Shown here piece by piece: positions 10,300 through 19,408 of a stretch of DNA of 64,000 bases. The notes beneath the pieces were generated by a model. The model saw only the letters and a list, made by a program, of their open reading frames with translations, made no database searches and was not told where the DNA came from. Every line of letters starts with the position of its first letter. Positions within the stretch are counted from its first letter, which is position 1. The stretch spans positions 422,300-486,299 of the forward strand of contig DS990263.1 of the NCBI GenBank assembly GCA_000155435.1, written 5' to 3'. This DNA comes from Clostridiales bacterium 1_7_47FAA (GTDB lineage: Bacteria; Bacillota; Clostridia; Lachnospirales; Lachnospiraceae). Made by a program: the position numbers and the translations under genes.

Positions 10300-10514
10300 A
10301 GAGTTATTTTTGTTCCCGGTGTAAATGTTACAGAAATATTACAAAGATACTATAGCAAGGTTTTGCGGTGTTGTCAAGTTTTCACACGCTTGCGTTTCCA
10401 TGGTGCATCCGATATAATGGACATATTATTTCGTGCCGCAGGCAGCAATCCGATGTGGAACCAACGGCAACAGCAGGGAAATACAAGGAGAAAAGTCTCG
10501 GAAGGAGTATCCAT

Positions 10515-11696
10515 ATGGCAGAGCTTTGTGTTAATCAGATAAGGAGTTTCAGACTGCGTAACCATCATCTGGATGCAGTATACAAAAGCACGGACATGGA
10601 AATGCTTGCCGGTGCATGTGGGATGCTTAACACCCCGCCAGGCGTATGGGAAACGGCTATGTATAACCGTGCGCCGGAGTGCGGGCTGGCGGACATGGAG
10701 CAGCATCTATATGGGGATAAGACATTGCTGCAGGCGTGGAGCCTTCGGGGGGTACCGGCCCTGTTCCCGGTCCCGCTAAGCCCGGTATTCCTGTCTGCCC
10801 TGGTGCCAGTCGGGGATGAACCATGGATTTATACCCATGGGATGGCCGGAGCCATGGACTTCCTAAAGATGGATTCCAATACATTGCTGGAGACGCTGAA
10901 ACAGGTCATGACACGACTGGATGACACAACTATCGTGAGCAAGGTTACGCTGGATAAGACACTGGCTGAGTGGATGCTGCCTTTGCTGCCTGCGGACAAA
11001 AGGGATTTGTGGAACCAGCCCTCCATGTATGGCAGCCCTGACAAACAGACCGTGGGCGGGGCAGTTGTCTCCTTCCTGTTAAGGCCGTGCGCCTTCAGCG
11101 GCCTGGTGGTATTCGGGAAGCGCAGTGGAATCAGCCCCACATTTACCTCCTATAAAAACTGGACAGGGCAGATGTTAAAAGCAGATGAAAACGCATCCAA
11201 ACAGCTGGTCCGCAGTTACCTGCACTGTTATGGCCCGTCCAATGTGGATGGATTTGTGAACTGGCTGGGATGTTCCGGCAAACAGGGAAGACGTTTATGG
11301 AACATGGTTTCAGAGGAAATGGAGCCGGTCACGTTGGCTGGGAAAAAGTCCTTTATCCTGTCTGATGACAGGGAAATGCTTTTTTCCCCGCCATCCTTTG
11401 ACAGGGAAATAATCCTTTTGGGTGGCCATGATCCATACCTGGACCAGCGGGACCGGGCAGTCCTGCAGCCGGACCCGACCCTGCAGAAACAGATATGGAG
11501 GCTGGTGGCCAACCCGGGCGCAGTGGTGTACCGGGGTGAGGTGGCTGGCATCTGGACAAGTAAGAAAAAGGGAAAGGGAATGGAAATCCAGATGAAACTG
11601 TGGAAGGAAATCCACCGCAGGCAGGGACTCCTGGAGCTTGCGGAGGAATACGCCGGGTTCAGACAGCAGAAGCTGGCGGGCATTGACCTCCAATGA
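10515..11696 (+). CDS. Winged-helix DNA-binding protein of the HTH_42 (YcaQ/AlkZ-like) family
   Basis: 393 residues from the ATG at 10515, chosen because GGAAGGAG precedes it by 7 bases; the open frame extends further upstream without a ribosome site. Family features: WSLRGVPALFP near the N-terminal third, the HCYGPSNVDGFVNWLG segment, and a C-terminal VVYRGEVAGIWTSK strand pair followed by a basic region. Related proteins include the interstrand-crosslink glycosylase AlkZ, but I do not see a convincing catalytic QxQ/QxD signature, so DNA repair activity is only a possibility. It stands alone, convergent with the thioester-domain gene and separated from it by a hairpin. Confidence 0.8.
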   Translation: MAELCVNQIRSFRLRNHHLDAVYKSTDMEMLAGACGMLNTPPGVWETAMYNRAPECGLADMEQHLYGDKTLLQAWSLRGVPALFPVPLSPVFLSALVPVGDEPWIYTHGMAGAMDFLKMDSNTLLETLKQVMTRLDDTTIVSKVTLDKTLAEWMLPLLPADKRDLWNQPSMYGSPDKQTVGGAVVSFLLRPCAFSGLVVFGKRSGISPTFTSYKNWTGQMLKADENASKQLVRSYLHCYGPSNVDGFVNWLGCSGKQGRRLWNMVSEEMEPVTLAGKKSFILSDDREMLFSPPSFDREIILLGGHDPYLDQRDRAVLQPDPTLQKQIWRLVANPGAVVYRGEVAGIWTSKKKGKGMEIQMKLWKEIHRRQGLLELAEEYAGFRQQKLAGIDLQ

Positions 11697-11774
11697 AACC
11701 GTTTCTTTATTTAAGTCAATGCCAGGGTTAAAATAATCGAAGGACATAATTTGCTAATTGTGTTGGCAGCACGG

Positions 11775-11816
11775 ATCCGCCCCATCATTTATTCGGTATA
11801 TGATGAGGCGGATTTT
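11775..11816 (+). terminator. Terminator hairpin after the HTH_42 gene
   Basis: Arms 11775-11788 and 11800-11813 form a 14-base stem with one mismatch and an 11-base loop, followed by TTT on the plus strand. It sits between convergent genes. The T-run is short. Confidence 0.65.
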
Positions 11817-11854
11817 CATATGGGCTTCTGGGGACTATCGGTCTCGCCGGTCTG

Positions 11855-13681
11855 TCAGGCATCCCGATGCCGGCAGCAGCCGCACTTACAAGGCAGACAA
11901 CAGGCTGGCTTTTGACAGCAGCAAGGTGCCTTTTGACAGCAGGGCGGTTTCGGAGTGCAGGGCGGTTTCGGAGGGCAAGGCGGTTCTGGCGGACAGGACG
12001 GCTCTGGCGGGCAAGGCGGTTTCGGGGGGCAGGGAGGCCCTGGCGGACAGGGCGGTTCTGGCGGACAGGGTGGCTCTGGCGGACAAGGCGGTTTCGGAGG
12101 GTATGGCGGCTTTGGAGGGCAGGGTGGCTCTGGCGGACAGGGCGGTTTCGGAGGGCAGGGCGGCTCTGGAGGGTATGGTGGTGTTGGTGGATACGGAGGG
12201 TACGGCGGATACGGTGGTTTTGGTGGATACGGAGGGTATGGCGGATACGGTGGTTTTGGCGGATACGGAGGGTATGGCGGTGTTGGTGGATACGGAGGGT
12301 ACGGCGGTGTTGGCGGATATGGAGGGTATGGCGGTTTTGGCGGATACGGAGGGTATGGTGGTGTTGGCGGATACGGCGGGTACGGTGGCTGCGGCGGGTA
12401 GGGCGGTATAGGCGGATACGGCGATTGTGGAGGGTATGGCCAGCAAACCGGCATACATGGCACTGGAAAGCCGCAGGAAGGGCCTGCATTGCTGCTGTTA
12501 TTGCTGTTATTATTATTGTTGTTGTTATTATTATTGACATTAACTCCGAACTGGCTGGATTTAGACGAGGTACCGTTCTTTTTGCCATGTTTCTTAGAGT
12601 TAACACAGAGACAGAGTTCTGCCGTGAGCGTCACCGGTTCATCATCGAATGAGGTTCCGATGGGCTGGTAATTCAGCGCAGTACTCTGAGCCTCCATCGA
12701 AATCACCCGTGTGATTGTTCCGGTATAGGATGCTGTGACGGTAAGGCATATCTGTTTTTGGCAGGCGCGCACTGCGATATAGAATTCCTGTCCAATCGCT
12801 GGATCTGCAATGGGATTGCCGCAGAAATCCATGAATGTGACGGAGTAGTCATCGCCACAGCTGCAGAACGGGGTGACGGTAATCTGGGGTTGTCCGGTAA
12901 AGTTTGACAGTATTTTAAAAGGTCCGATGAGCATCCGTCCGCAGACGGTCCGTACTTCATCCGGGCATCCCTGGAATATGAAGTAAGGAGCGCCGGGATC
13001 CGGGGGCATGGTGCTCTTATTACAGCAGTTAATCCCGGCATTGGCGCATCTGCCTGTGCCTGAGGATGGTGACGGGCGGGAGGTATCCGTGGCACCGTCA
13101 GCGTATTCCCCGGCGAGCCGGAGCAGGTTCAGCACAGCTGTCCTCAGGCGGTCTGATTTGGGATGCGGTTCTCCGGTGCCGCAGTCCAGGAAGTACACTT
13201 CATCCAGTGAAATCTGTCCCAGAAGTACCCACAGGGCCACCTGGACGGCAGCGTAGGCGTCATTGTCATCCAGGGCAGGATCCGCGGCAGGATCCACACC
13301 GGCCAGGGCAAATGTGGCATCGGCGCTGACCGCCGGATAGGTATTGGCCATAATCCATCCGAACATGTTCTTTTGGCGATTCGTGGTAGCAGGGAAGATT
13401 GTCTCAAAGGGCCTGCTCTCATAGGGGACATCGTTGTATGGACCGTCGGCAAATTTATCTAAACAGTATACCGGTTTGTTGGTGGCAGTTAAAATATTCC
13501 CAAAAAATTGGAAAATATTATTATGGTCATCCCGATTGAGATGGTAACGGGATCCGGAGGTGGTATCTAAATCACAGTAATTCTCCCTGTTGGGATTGCC
13601 GCCAGCGGTTCCGCTGATATCTGAATCAGGGTAGATTATAAATGGTCTGGATTGCAGTCTTGCATTATTGGTTTTAATCAC
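11855..13681 (-). CDS. Thioester-domain (Cys-Gln) surface protein with Asn run, Pro/Tyr repeat and Cys-rich tail
   Basis: 608 residues. The N-terminal part resembles the thioester (TQXA/TED) adhesin domain: VYCLDKFADG with Cys73, FGWIMANTYP, and AAVQVALWVL with Gln147, the pair that would form the internal thioester. A Cys-containing beta-rich region follows (about 235-360), then a run of ten Asn (383-392). The long proline repeat (about 411-580) is built on PPYPPYPP, shifting to PPCPPEPPCPPKP. The last 28 residues are dominated by Cys (CCQKAPCCCQKPACC and on). There is no visible signal peptide and no LPXTG anchor, which is odd for a thioester adhesin and raises the option of a spore-surface location. 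The minus frame is supported by the domain match; the plus-strand Gly-rich frame is its shadow. Confidence 0.82.
   Translation of the reverse strand: MIKTNNARLQSRPFIIYPDSDISGTAGGNPNRENYCDLDTTSGSRYHLNRDDHNNIFQFFGNILTATNKPVYCLDKFADGPYNDVPYESRPFETIFPATTNRQKNMFGWIMANTYPAVSADATFALAGVDPAADPALDDNDAYAAVQVALWVLLGQISLDEVYFLDCGTGEPHPKSDRLRTAVLNLLRLAGEYADGATDTSRPSPSSGTGRCANAGINCCNKSTMPPDPGAPYFIFQGCPDEVRTVCGRMLIGPFKILSNFTGQPQITVTPFCSCGDDYSVTFMDFCGNPIADPAIGQEFYIAVRACQKQICLTVTASYTGTITRVISMEAQSTALNYQPIGTSFDDEPVTLTAELCLCVNSKKHGKKNGTSSKSSQFGVNVNNNNNNNNNNSNNSSNAGPSCGFPVPCMPVCWPYPPQSPYPPIPPYPPQPPYPPYPPTPPYPPYPPKPPYPPYPPTPPYPPYPPTPPYPPYPPKPPYPPYPPYPPKPPYPPYPPYPPTPPYPPEPPCPPKPPCPPEPPCPPKPPYPPKPPCPPEPPCPPEPPCPPGPPCPPKPPCPPEPSCPPEPPCPPKPPCTPKPPCCQKAPCCCQKPACCLPCKCGCCRHRDA
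11942..12451 (-). repeat. In-frame Pro-Pro-Tyr / Pro-Pro-Cys coding repeat
   Basis: About 510 bases of tandem 9- to 18-base units encoding PPYPPYPP-type and then PPCPPEPPCPPKP-type repeats within the thioester-domain gene. Units are near-identical at DNA level, so copy number is likely to vary between strains by slippage or recombination without shifting the frame. Confidence 0.9.
12505..12537 (-). repeat. Trinucleotide (Asn codon) microsatellite
   Basis: Run of ATT/GTT triplets on the plus strand, read as AAT/AAC on the coding strand. It encodes the uninterrupted ten-Asn run and flanking Asn-rich hinge before the proline repeat. Length changes would be in frame. Confidence 0.8.
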
Positions 13682-13796
13682 AGCAGATCCTCCTCTAATT
13701 CTTCATTTAAAAGTTCCTTACAATATTAAGATATGCACAAGCCCAGGATATGTCCACAAAGGTACGCCGGGGGAGAGGGGAGGCATGAATCCCATG

Positions 13797-13829
13797 ATAA
13801 AAGGCCTTCTATGTGCGATAGAAGACCTT
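13797..13829 (-). terminator. Terminator hairpin after the sensor kinase
   Basis: Arms 13801-13812 and 13818-13829 pair over 12 bases with one G.T-type mismatch and a 5-base loop. On the minus strand it is followed by TTATC. It lies 15 bases past the stop of the minus-strand kinase, so it probably ends the two-component operon. Confidence 0.65.
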
Positions 13830-13843
13830 ATAAAACCTTTCAA

Positions 13844-15607
13844 TTATTTGTTTTTTCGGACTGCCTGTTCGGAATGGATGGGGCTGTCCGGCAGATGTTT
13901 CCCAACCATAAGCCTTACACGGCATCCGGCACCGGGGGCAGAGCGTATGGTCACCCCATATTCCGGCCCATAGTAAAGTTTGAGGCGTTCATCCACATTC
14001 TTAAGTCCCACGCTGCCTAAACGCGGGGAGCCATCAGCCGTTACTGCGGCCGGATCATAGCCCACGCCATTATCCGTAACCGTGAAAATCAGGCGTTCCC
14101 CTTCTTCCTGTACGGTTATCGTAACCTGGCCTGGCCCGTTAAGGGGTTTGATTCCATGGTAGATACTGTTTTCCACAATGGGCTGGAGGATGATTTTGGG
14201 TACCGTGTAATCCAATAAGTTCCCGGGGGCATCGATGACATAATTCAGTTTTTCCTCATACCGTTCCTTCTGTATATAAAGATACTGCCGCACATGTTCC
14301 AGTTCATCTTCCACGGTAATCAGTTTCCTGCCGCCGCTGAGTGACAGACGGAAAAATGCTGCCAGGGACTTGGTGAGGGCAATGACACGGCTGCTGTCGT
14401 TGAATTCAGCCATCCAGACAATGGTATCCAGGGTATTATAGAGAAAATGTGGGTTAATCTGGCTGACCAAGGCATTAAGCTCGGCATGGCGCAGCGTTTT
14501 TTCCTTTTCGGATATCTCATCCATCAGGCCGCGGATCCGGTGGATCATCCGATTATAATTGCCGGCCAGCAGTTCCACTTCATAGAAACTGTTTTTGCGT
14601 ACATGGACTTCAGCCAGCTTCTCAATCTCGCTCATGCCATGTTCCAAGTCCGCAATTGGGTTAGATAGACGGCGGGCAAATAGGGTACCGAACAGCAGGA
14701 CCATGAAAAATAGCAGTCCGCCCGTCAGAAGCACTGCCTCAAACAGCTGCTGTTCCAGCATCCTTAAGGTGTCTAATGATACCACGCCAATCATGGTCCA
14801 TCCGGCATTCCCTATCCGGGTCTGGTATGTGAGCCGGTTGCCAGCCTTATCGTAGCCATCCCCGGATGACTGGATTTCCAACAGCTGCCTCTTTTTGTCA
14901 GGATTGGAGAAATAACTGGTGTCCTTATGATAGACTGGCTCGCCTTTGTCGTTTAAGAGGAAGACATAGCCCTCCCTGCCCAGATCCAGGCTGCGCAGGT
15001 GATCCTCGATGACGCTATATTCCATATCTATTAAAAGGACGCCTAAGTTGTCGCCGGAATCCCCTGTGATTTCAGTGCTTACGGAGATTACCCAGTTGTC
15101 TTTGTCGGAAGAAAAACTCTGCATCCTGGCTCCGGTGAGGACCGGCATCGTATTGTGGATGGACTCGATATACCAGTCTTCCTTCATCATATCACTGGAT
15201 ACCGACATATCTAAATTTTCCTCATTGGAGAGGATCCGTCCGTCCTTGGACACTATGACAATGGATTTGATATAGGAATCATTTTCCAGCAGCGTATGGA
15301 TCTGGGACATCAGCCCGGCGCGCAGGCTTTCATCGTCTTTGGACAGATATTGACGGAGCATGGGATTAGCTGCAAAGACATTGGATTCCCCTTTTACACG
15401 GGCAATGTATGTACCGATGTTGGCGCCGCTCATCTCCAGTAAATCATGGGTTTTGGAGACTGTCTCGTTCATCAGCAGATTGGACGCAAAAAAGTAAACA
15501 GCCCCGCTGAGAAGCAGGATGACAGCCAGGCCAGCGCCGAGGAAAAAGAGGGAGAGCTGAATACCGAAACGCCGGATCCATTCCCGGAGCTTAAATCTCT
15601 TTTCCAT
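13844..15607 (-). CDS. YesM-type membrane sensor histidine kinase
   Basis: 587 residues from the ATG at 15607, which is preceded by AGGACATGG-type purines inside the upstream gene; the longer open frame has no better start. TM1 about 17-41, an extracellular Cache-like sensor (42-290), TM2 about 291-311, HAMP (about 312-365), His_kinase domain with NALVSQINPHFLYN (phospho-His387) and HATPase_c with VENSIYHGIKP and DNGVGYDP. This class pairs with AraC-type regulators and commonly controls carbohydrate uptake. The first 17 bases overlap the end of the response-regulator gene, so the two are translationally coupled. Confidence 0.95.
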   Translation of the reverse strand: MEKRFKLREWIRRFGIQLSLFFLGAGLAVILLLSGAVYFFASNLLMNETVSKTHDLLEMSGANIGTYIARVKGESNVFAANPMLRQYLSKDDESLRAGLMSQIHTLLENDSYIKSIVIVSKDGRILSNEENLDMSVSSDMMKEDWYIESIHNTMPVLTGARMQSFSSDKDNWVISVSTEITGDSGDNLGVLLIDMEYSVIEDHLRSLDLGREGYVFLLNDKGEPVYHKDTSYFSNPDKKRQLLEIQSSGDGYDKAGNRLTYQTRIGNAGWTMIGVVSLDTLRMLEQQLFEAVLLTGGLLFFMVLLFGTLFARRLSNPIADLEHGMSEIEKLAEVHVRKNSFYEVELLAGNYNRMIHRIRGLMDEISEKEKTLRHAELNALVSQINPHFLYNTLDTIVWMAEFNDSSRVIALTKSLAAFFRLSLSGGRKLITVEDELEHVRQYLYIQKERYEEKLNYVIDAPGNLLDYTVPKIILQPIVENSIYHGIKPLNGPGQVTITVQEEGERLIFTVTDNGVGYDPAAVTADGSPRLGSVGLKNVDERLKLYYGPEYGVTIRSAPGAGCRVRLMVGKHLPDSPIHSEQAVRKNK

Positions 15608-16370
15608 GTCCTGCCTCCGTCCTGAATTCCTTTGGCGTTTTTTTGTATTTGCGCCGGAAACATACGCTGAAGTAATTGGGGTCATCAATACCGACCGCAG
15701 CAGCAATCTCATAGTTTTTCATCTGTGTGGACAGCAGAAGGATTTTTGCGTGTTCTAAACGGAGATTGAACAGATAATCCCTGAAATTCTCTCCGAAGCA
15801 CCGTTTGAAAAGCGTACTTAAATAACTGATGTTATATCCCAGTTCTGCCGCCATAGCGCTGAGTGAAAAACCGGAATCAGACAGATGCTCCTCCAATATG
15901 CCGGCCATCTGGGCGCGGACATCAAAATCCTCCTCCACGCCTGTATTCCCAGCTAATCTGTCCACGGCCTGCCGGACCGCCGCCAGATCATCCGCCTCCT
16001 TTTTCTTTTCAACGAGATGGAAGAGCAGCTTCTGGATGTCATCCCGGGACAGGGGCTTTAAGGCATAGTCATCCACCCCGATTTTGATTGCGCGTATGGC
16101 GTAGTCCAGGTAATCGTAACCAGTGAGTATGGCTATCTTGATGGACGGATCCCATTCCTTTGCAAGCAGACAGAAATCAAGGCCGTTCATCTTCGGCATA
16201 TTGATGTCTGCCAGGATTAGGTCAATATGATGTCTGCGGATGGTATCCAGGGCTTCCTCACCGTTTTCCGCCTCAAAGAATCCGCCAATCCCAAGGCCGT
16301 CAAAATCAATAAAGGCACGGATGCCGCGGCGGATAAGGCTTTCATCCTCAACTATTAGCAGATTATACAT
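15591..16370 (-). CDS. Response regulator, receiver plus AraC-type DNA-binding domain
   Basis: 259 residues from the ATG at 16370, chosen for GGGAGGAGG eleven bases upstream. Receiver at 1-120 with DE at 9-10, phospho-acceptor Asp55 (LILADINMPKMNG) and the conserved Lys in ALKPLSRDD. A linker helix follows, then two helix-turn-helix motifs of the AraC family (GFSLSAMAAELGYNISYLS and NYEIAAAVGIDDPNYFS). It is the cognate regulator of the YesM-type kinase downstream. No transporter operon sits beside the pair, so the target is not evident from context. Confidence 0.95.
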   Translation of the reverse strand: MYNLLIVEDESLIRRGIRAFIDFDGLGIGGFFEAENGEEALDTIRRHHIDLILADINMPKMNGLDFCLLAKEWDPSIKIAILTGYDYLDYAIRAIKIGVDDYALKPLSRDDIQKLLFHLVEKKKEADDLAAVRQAVDRLAGNTGVEEDFDVRAQMAGILEEHLSDSGFSLSAMAAELGYNISYLSTLFKRCFGENFRDYLFNLRLEHAKILLLSTQMKNYEIAAAVGIDDPNYFSVCFRRKYKKTPKEFRTEAGHGKEI

Positions 16371-16410
16371 AGCGTGTCCTCCTCCCTCATCATTCCTGTG
16401 CTTTTTAATA

Positions 16411-16460
16411 AGTATATAGCGCCGGGGCATGGAAGGCAAGTCTTCTGGCTCCGGCGCTAT
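16411..16460 (-). promoter_or_regulatory. Promoter with overlapping inverted repeat for the two-component operon
   Basis: On the minus strand TTGCCT (plus 16434-16439), a 17-base spacer and TATACT (plus 16411-16416). A perfect 10-base inverted repeat (16416-16425 and 16451-16460) overlaps it. The repeat could instead terminate msrAB transcription, but the sequence after it on the minus strand has no clear T-run. Confidence 0.45.
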
Positions 16461-16496
16461 GTTTATATTTTTGCAGCTGATATCCTGTATCACTAA

Positions 16497-17657
16497 TTAC
16501 ATATCAAACATGGGCTTGAGGAAGCCGTAACCTTCAGTATCCAGATCTTCATAGGCAATGAAGCGGATGGAAGCGCTGTTGATGCAGTATCGGAGTCCTC
16601 CCAGTTCTTTGGGACCATCGTCAAAGACGTGTCCTAAATGGGTATTCCCTGCCCGGCTGCGTACCTCGGTGCGCACCATGTTAAAGCTGGTATCGGAATC
16701 TTCTGTTACCACTTCCGGGATGATTGGTTTGGAAAAGCTGGGCCAGCCGCAGCCGGATTCAAATTTGTCTTCCGAACTGAACAATGGTTCTCCAGTGACC
16801 ACGTCCACGTAGATTCCTTTCTCAAATGTGCTGGCATACTCGTTGGTATAGGGGCGTTCGGTATCATTTTTCTGGGTTACCTGATATTGTATGTCGGTAA
16901 GCTTTTCCCTAAGGACTTCATCGCTTGGGACGGGATAGTCCTCGGGCCTGATTAAACTGGAGAGATTGGACATACCCAGTCCTTCCTCCTCTATGAATGC
17001 ATCTGCATCGTTTAAGTCAATATGGCAGTAACCGCCTGGATTCTTATCCAGATAATCCTGATGATAGTCTTCAGCCAGATAGAAGTTATCAAGGGGCAGG
17101 ATTTCTGTGACAATAGGGGAAGTATATTTTTCCTGCTGTCTGTCTGCCACGGCCTTTGCTATGGCCTTGTCAGCCTCATCCGTATAGTAAATGCCGGAAC
17201 GGTACTGGCTTCCCCGGTCATTTCCCTGCCGGTTGGTGCTGGTCGGGTCCACAACCTTGAAGAAACCATCCAACAGCTGTTCCGTGGAAATGCTCATGGG
17301 GTCATAGACGACCCTGACCGTTTCTGCATGTCCGGTATTGTTGTAGCATACCTGTTCGTAGGTTGGGTTTTCAGTGTTTCCATTGGCATATCCTACGTCA
17401 GTATCATAAACGCCTGGCAGTTTTTTCATGTAGGCCTCAATTCCCCAGAAGCAGCCTCCTGCCAGATAAATTGTGTGCAGATTATTGTTATCCATCTTAT
17501 CTTCCTCCTGTTCCATAGACATAGTATCGGCGGTTTTTACTGTTTTACCCGCAATCATGGCTTCTGTATCCTGTTGGGCCGCAAAACAGCCGGTTAACAG
17601 GAACATGGCGGCAGTCACGATGCTTATACCCATTGATAGTGTTCGATGATTTTTCAT
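16497..17657 (-). CDS. msrAB: Lipoprotein peptide-methionine sulfoxide reductase, MsrA-MsrB fusion
   Basis: 386 residues. Lipoprotein signal with lipobox LLTGC (Cys24), so it acts on the outside of the membrane. MsrA domain about 60-215 with GGCFWG (catalytic Cys69) reduces the S form of methionine sulfoxide. MsrB domain about 240-380 with [17 protein letters not shown] and [11 protein letters not shown] (catalytic Cys358) reduces the R form. The zinc Cys pairs of some MsrB proteins are absent. It is followed on the same strand upstream by a lipoprotein redoxin and CcdA, which would supply electrons. Ribosome site AAGGAG. Confidence 0.97.
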   Translation of the reverse strand: MKNHRTLSMGISIVTAAMFLLTGCFAAQQDTEAMIAGKTVKTADTMSMEQEEDKMDNNNLHTIYLAGGCFWGIEAYMKKLPGVYDTDVGYANGNTENPTYEQVCYNNTGHAETVRVVYDPMSISTEQLLDGFFKVVDPTSTNRQGNDRGSQYRSGIYYTDEADKAIAKAVADRQQEKYTSPIVTEILPLDNFYLAEDYHQDYLDKNPGGYCHIDLNDADAFIEEEGLGMSNLSSLIRPEDYPVPSDEVLREKLTDIQYQVTQKNDTERPYTNEYASTFEKGIYVDVVTGEPLFSSEDKFESGCGWPSFSKPIIPEVVTEDSDTSFNMVRTEVRSRAGNTHLGHVFDDGPKELGGLRYCINSASIRFIAYEDLDTEGYGFLKPMFDM

Positions 17658-17681
17658 AATCCATTCTCCTTTCCATGACGG

Positions 17682-18281
17682 TTATTTTATGGATTCAAAG
17701 GTGGCCCTGATGGTATCATTATCTGCATGGCCCGGAACCAACTGAACCATTACACCGTCGGAACCAATGTATTCCGAAGTGGGATAGCCGCGCACGCCGG
17801 TCTGTGTCCCATAGGTTCCGTCCGTATCAAACAGTACTGTGATGTCGGCGGTATTCTCAACACCGGAAAACCATGTCTTAAAATCCGCGGTGTTCTTTTC
17901 ACCTTTCTGTCCGGGAGCAACAATTGTTAAGACCTTAAAGCCGTTATCTTCAGCGGAGAGGGTATTGATATCCTCCAGACCGCCTAAACAGATGGGACAC
18001 CAAGAAGCCCAATATTTTAAATAAACTCTTTCTCCTTTGAAATCAGAAAGTTTAACCGTATTGCCATTTAAATCCATCATCTCGAAGTCCGGGGCTGGGT
18101 TTCCCGGATTCATTTTTTCGTTTCCATCCATCATATCAGAACCCTCCATCATTCCGGTTTCACGTGTTTCCATGGTTTGACTGGCGGCAACCTTGACGTC
18201 TGCGGTATTTCCGGCGCCGCAGGCAGTTAAGGAGATCAGTAAAAAGATGGAAGCTGCACCTGTTATTAAATTCTTCCTCAT
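17682..18281 (-). CDS. TlpA/ResA-like lipoprotein thioredoxin
   Basis: 199 residues. Lipobox SLTAC (Cys21), a Met-rich linker, then an AhpC/TSA-TlpA type thioredoxin fold from about 60 with the active site WASWCPIC (Cys95, Cys98) and the cis-Pro segment VRGYPTSEY. It is membrane-anchored outside the cell and likely takes electrons from CcdA to reduce MsrAB. It lies between ccdA and msrAB with gaps of 23 and 24 bases, so one transcript is expected. Ribosome site AAGGAAGGA. Confidence 0.95.
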   Translation of the reverse strand: MRKNLITGAASIFLLISLTACGAGNTADVKVAASQTMETRETGMMEGSDMMDGNEKMNPGNPAPDFEMMDLNGNTVKLSDFKGERVYLKYWASWCPICLGGLEDINTLSAEDNGFKVLTIVAPGQKGEKNTADFKTWFSGVENTADITVLFDTDGTYGTQTGVRGYPTSEYIGSDGVMVQLVPGHADNDTIRATFESIK

Positions 18282-18304
18282 AGTATTCCTTCCTTTCTCA
18301 AGTG

Positions 18305-19003
18305 TTAACCAAAGATAGCCAGTATGCTGCCCAGACGATTCGTCATCAGTAAAAATCCCATCAGGATTATGATGATACCTCCGGCAATCTTAATTTTACC
18401 AAGATACTGATTGAGCATTTTTACCTTTGTCAGCAGTGTATCGGAGAAGAGGGACAGCGCCAAGAACGGGATCAGGAATCCTAATGAGTAAACAGCCATC
18501 AGGAAAGCGCCATACAGCGGCTGGCTGCTGGTGGCGGACAACCCCAGGATTGCTCCCAGGACCGGACCGATACAGGGGGTCCAGCCAAAGCTGAATGTAA
18601 GCCCCAATAAAAATGCCCCGATGTAGTCACCCCTGCGGGTGCGTTCCCAATCCACTTTTTTCTCATGGTACAGCCACTTGATATGAATCAGTCCTGTCTG
18701 GTGAAGCCCAAGGATGATTACAATAAGGCCCATCACGGTCAGGAAGGATTTACTGCTGATCACTGATCCCAATGCCCCTGCGCCGAACCCCAGAAGGATG
18801 AAGCATACGGATATGCCTGCAACGAAAAGGACGCTTTTAAGGAATACCCGGAATTTCCTCCTGGAGGTACCGTCATCCCCGGCGGTTTTGCCGGAAGAAA
18901 ACAGGGATATGTATACGGGCAGGAGAGGTATGATGCAAGGGGAGAAGAAGGAAAAAAGTCCTGCGACAAGCACTGTACCTAAGTAAAGTATGTGGGGATT
19001 CAT
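18305..19003 (-). CDS. ccdA: CcdA-type thiol-disulfide transmembrane transporter
   Basis: 232 residues with about six hydrophobic segments, the size of CcdA (short DsbD). The two conserved membrane cysteines are visible as FFSPCIIPLLP (Cys23) and FGWTPCIGPVLG (Cys144); they carry reducing equivalents from cytosolic thioredoxin across the membrane. First gene of the ccdA-redoxin-msrAB operon; there is no cytochrome c maturation gene nearby, so its job here is most likely methionine sulfoxide repair. Ribosome site AGAGGTG. Confidence 0.95.
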   Translation of the reverse strand: MNPHILYLGTVLVAGLFSFFSPCIIPLLPVYISLFSSGKTAGDDGTSRRKFRVFLKSVLFVAGISVCFILLGFGAGALGSVISSKSFLTVMGLIVIILGLHQTGLIHIKWLYHEKKVDWERTRRGDYIGAFLLGLTFSFGWTPCIGPVLGAILGLSATSSQPLYGAFLMAVYSLGFLIPFLALSLFSDTLLTKVKMLNQYLGKIKIAGGIIIILMGFLLMTNRLGSILAIFG

Positions 19004-19408
19004 GTTGTCACCTCTTTCTTAATTTGATGACTTTATTTTACTTTTTTTAAACTGTGATTGGAATGGAATGGCTTTGGCTTTTTCTTTGATTTCTTTGGGT
19101 TTACAGATGGAGATAATGGAATACGGCACGGCTTGCCTGACCATGGTGCCTGCCTGCGTTGGGAAATGAAATTATGATGTGGGAATTAATTAGGAATTCT
19201 GTTATAATGGATAAATATCATGTTTTAAATTTAGCATAGGTAAAGTAACATTGGTCCGAGGCAACCTGAAAGGAGTATGCGATGAGCATTTTTTAGCATA
19301 CATTTGGTTTATAGAAAAAGAAGAGGATGTATTATTTGTGCGCTATCAAAATATTAATTATAGAAAATATGAAACAGATAAAACTGATATTACACTGGGG
19401 GGACGGTT
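19004..19408. other. Gap between ccdA and the defence-like pair
   Basis: Divergent 405-base region. A TATAAT at 19203-19208 on the plus strand may be a -10 element for the downstream ATPase, without a clear -35. An AAAGGAG (19269-19275) precedes a four-codon mini-ORF at 19282. An open frame at 19251-19580 overlaps the start of the ATPase gene in another phase and is not convincing. The base composition turns AT-rich about here, marking the left edge of the probable insertion. Confidence 0.4.

Noticed and set aside
11955-12401. Plus-strand Gly/Tyr-rich open frame (GGYGGYGGFGG type)
   Set aside because: It is the complement of the Pro/Tyr repeat of the minus-strand thioester protein and has no start context or domain of its own.
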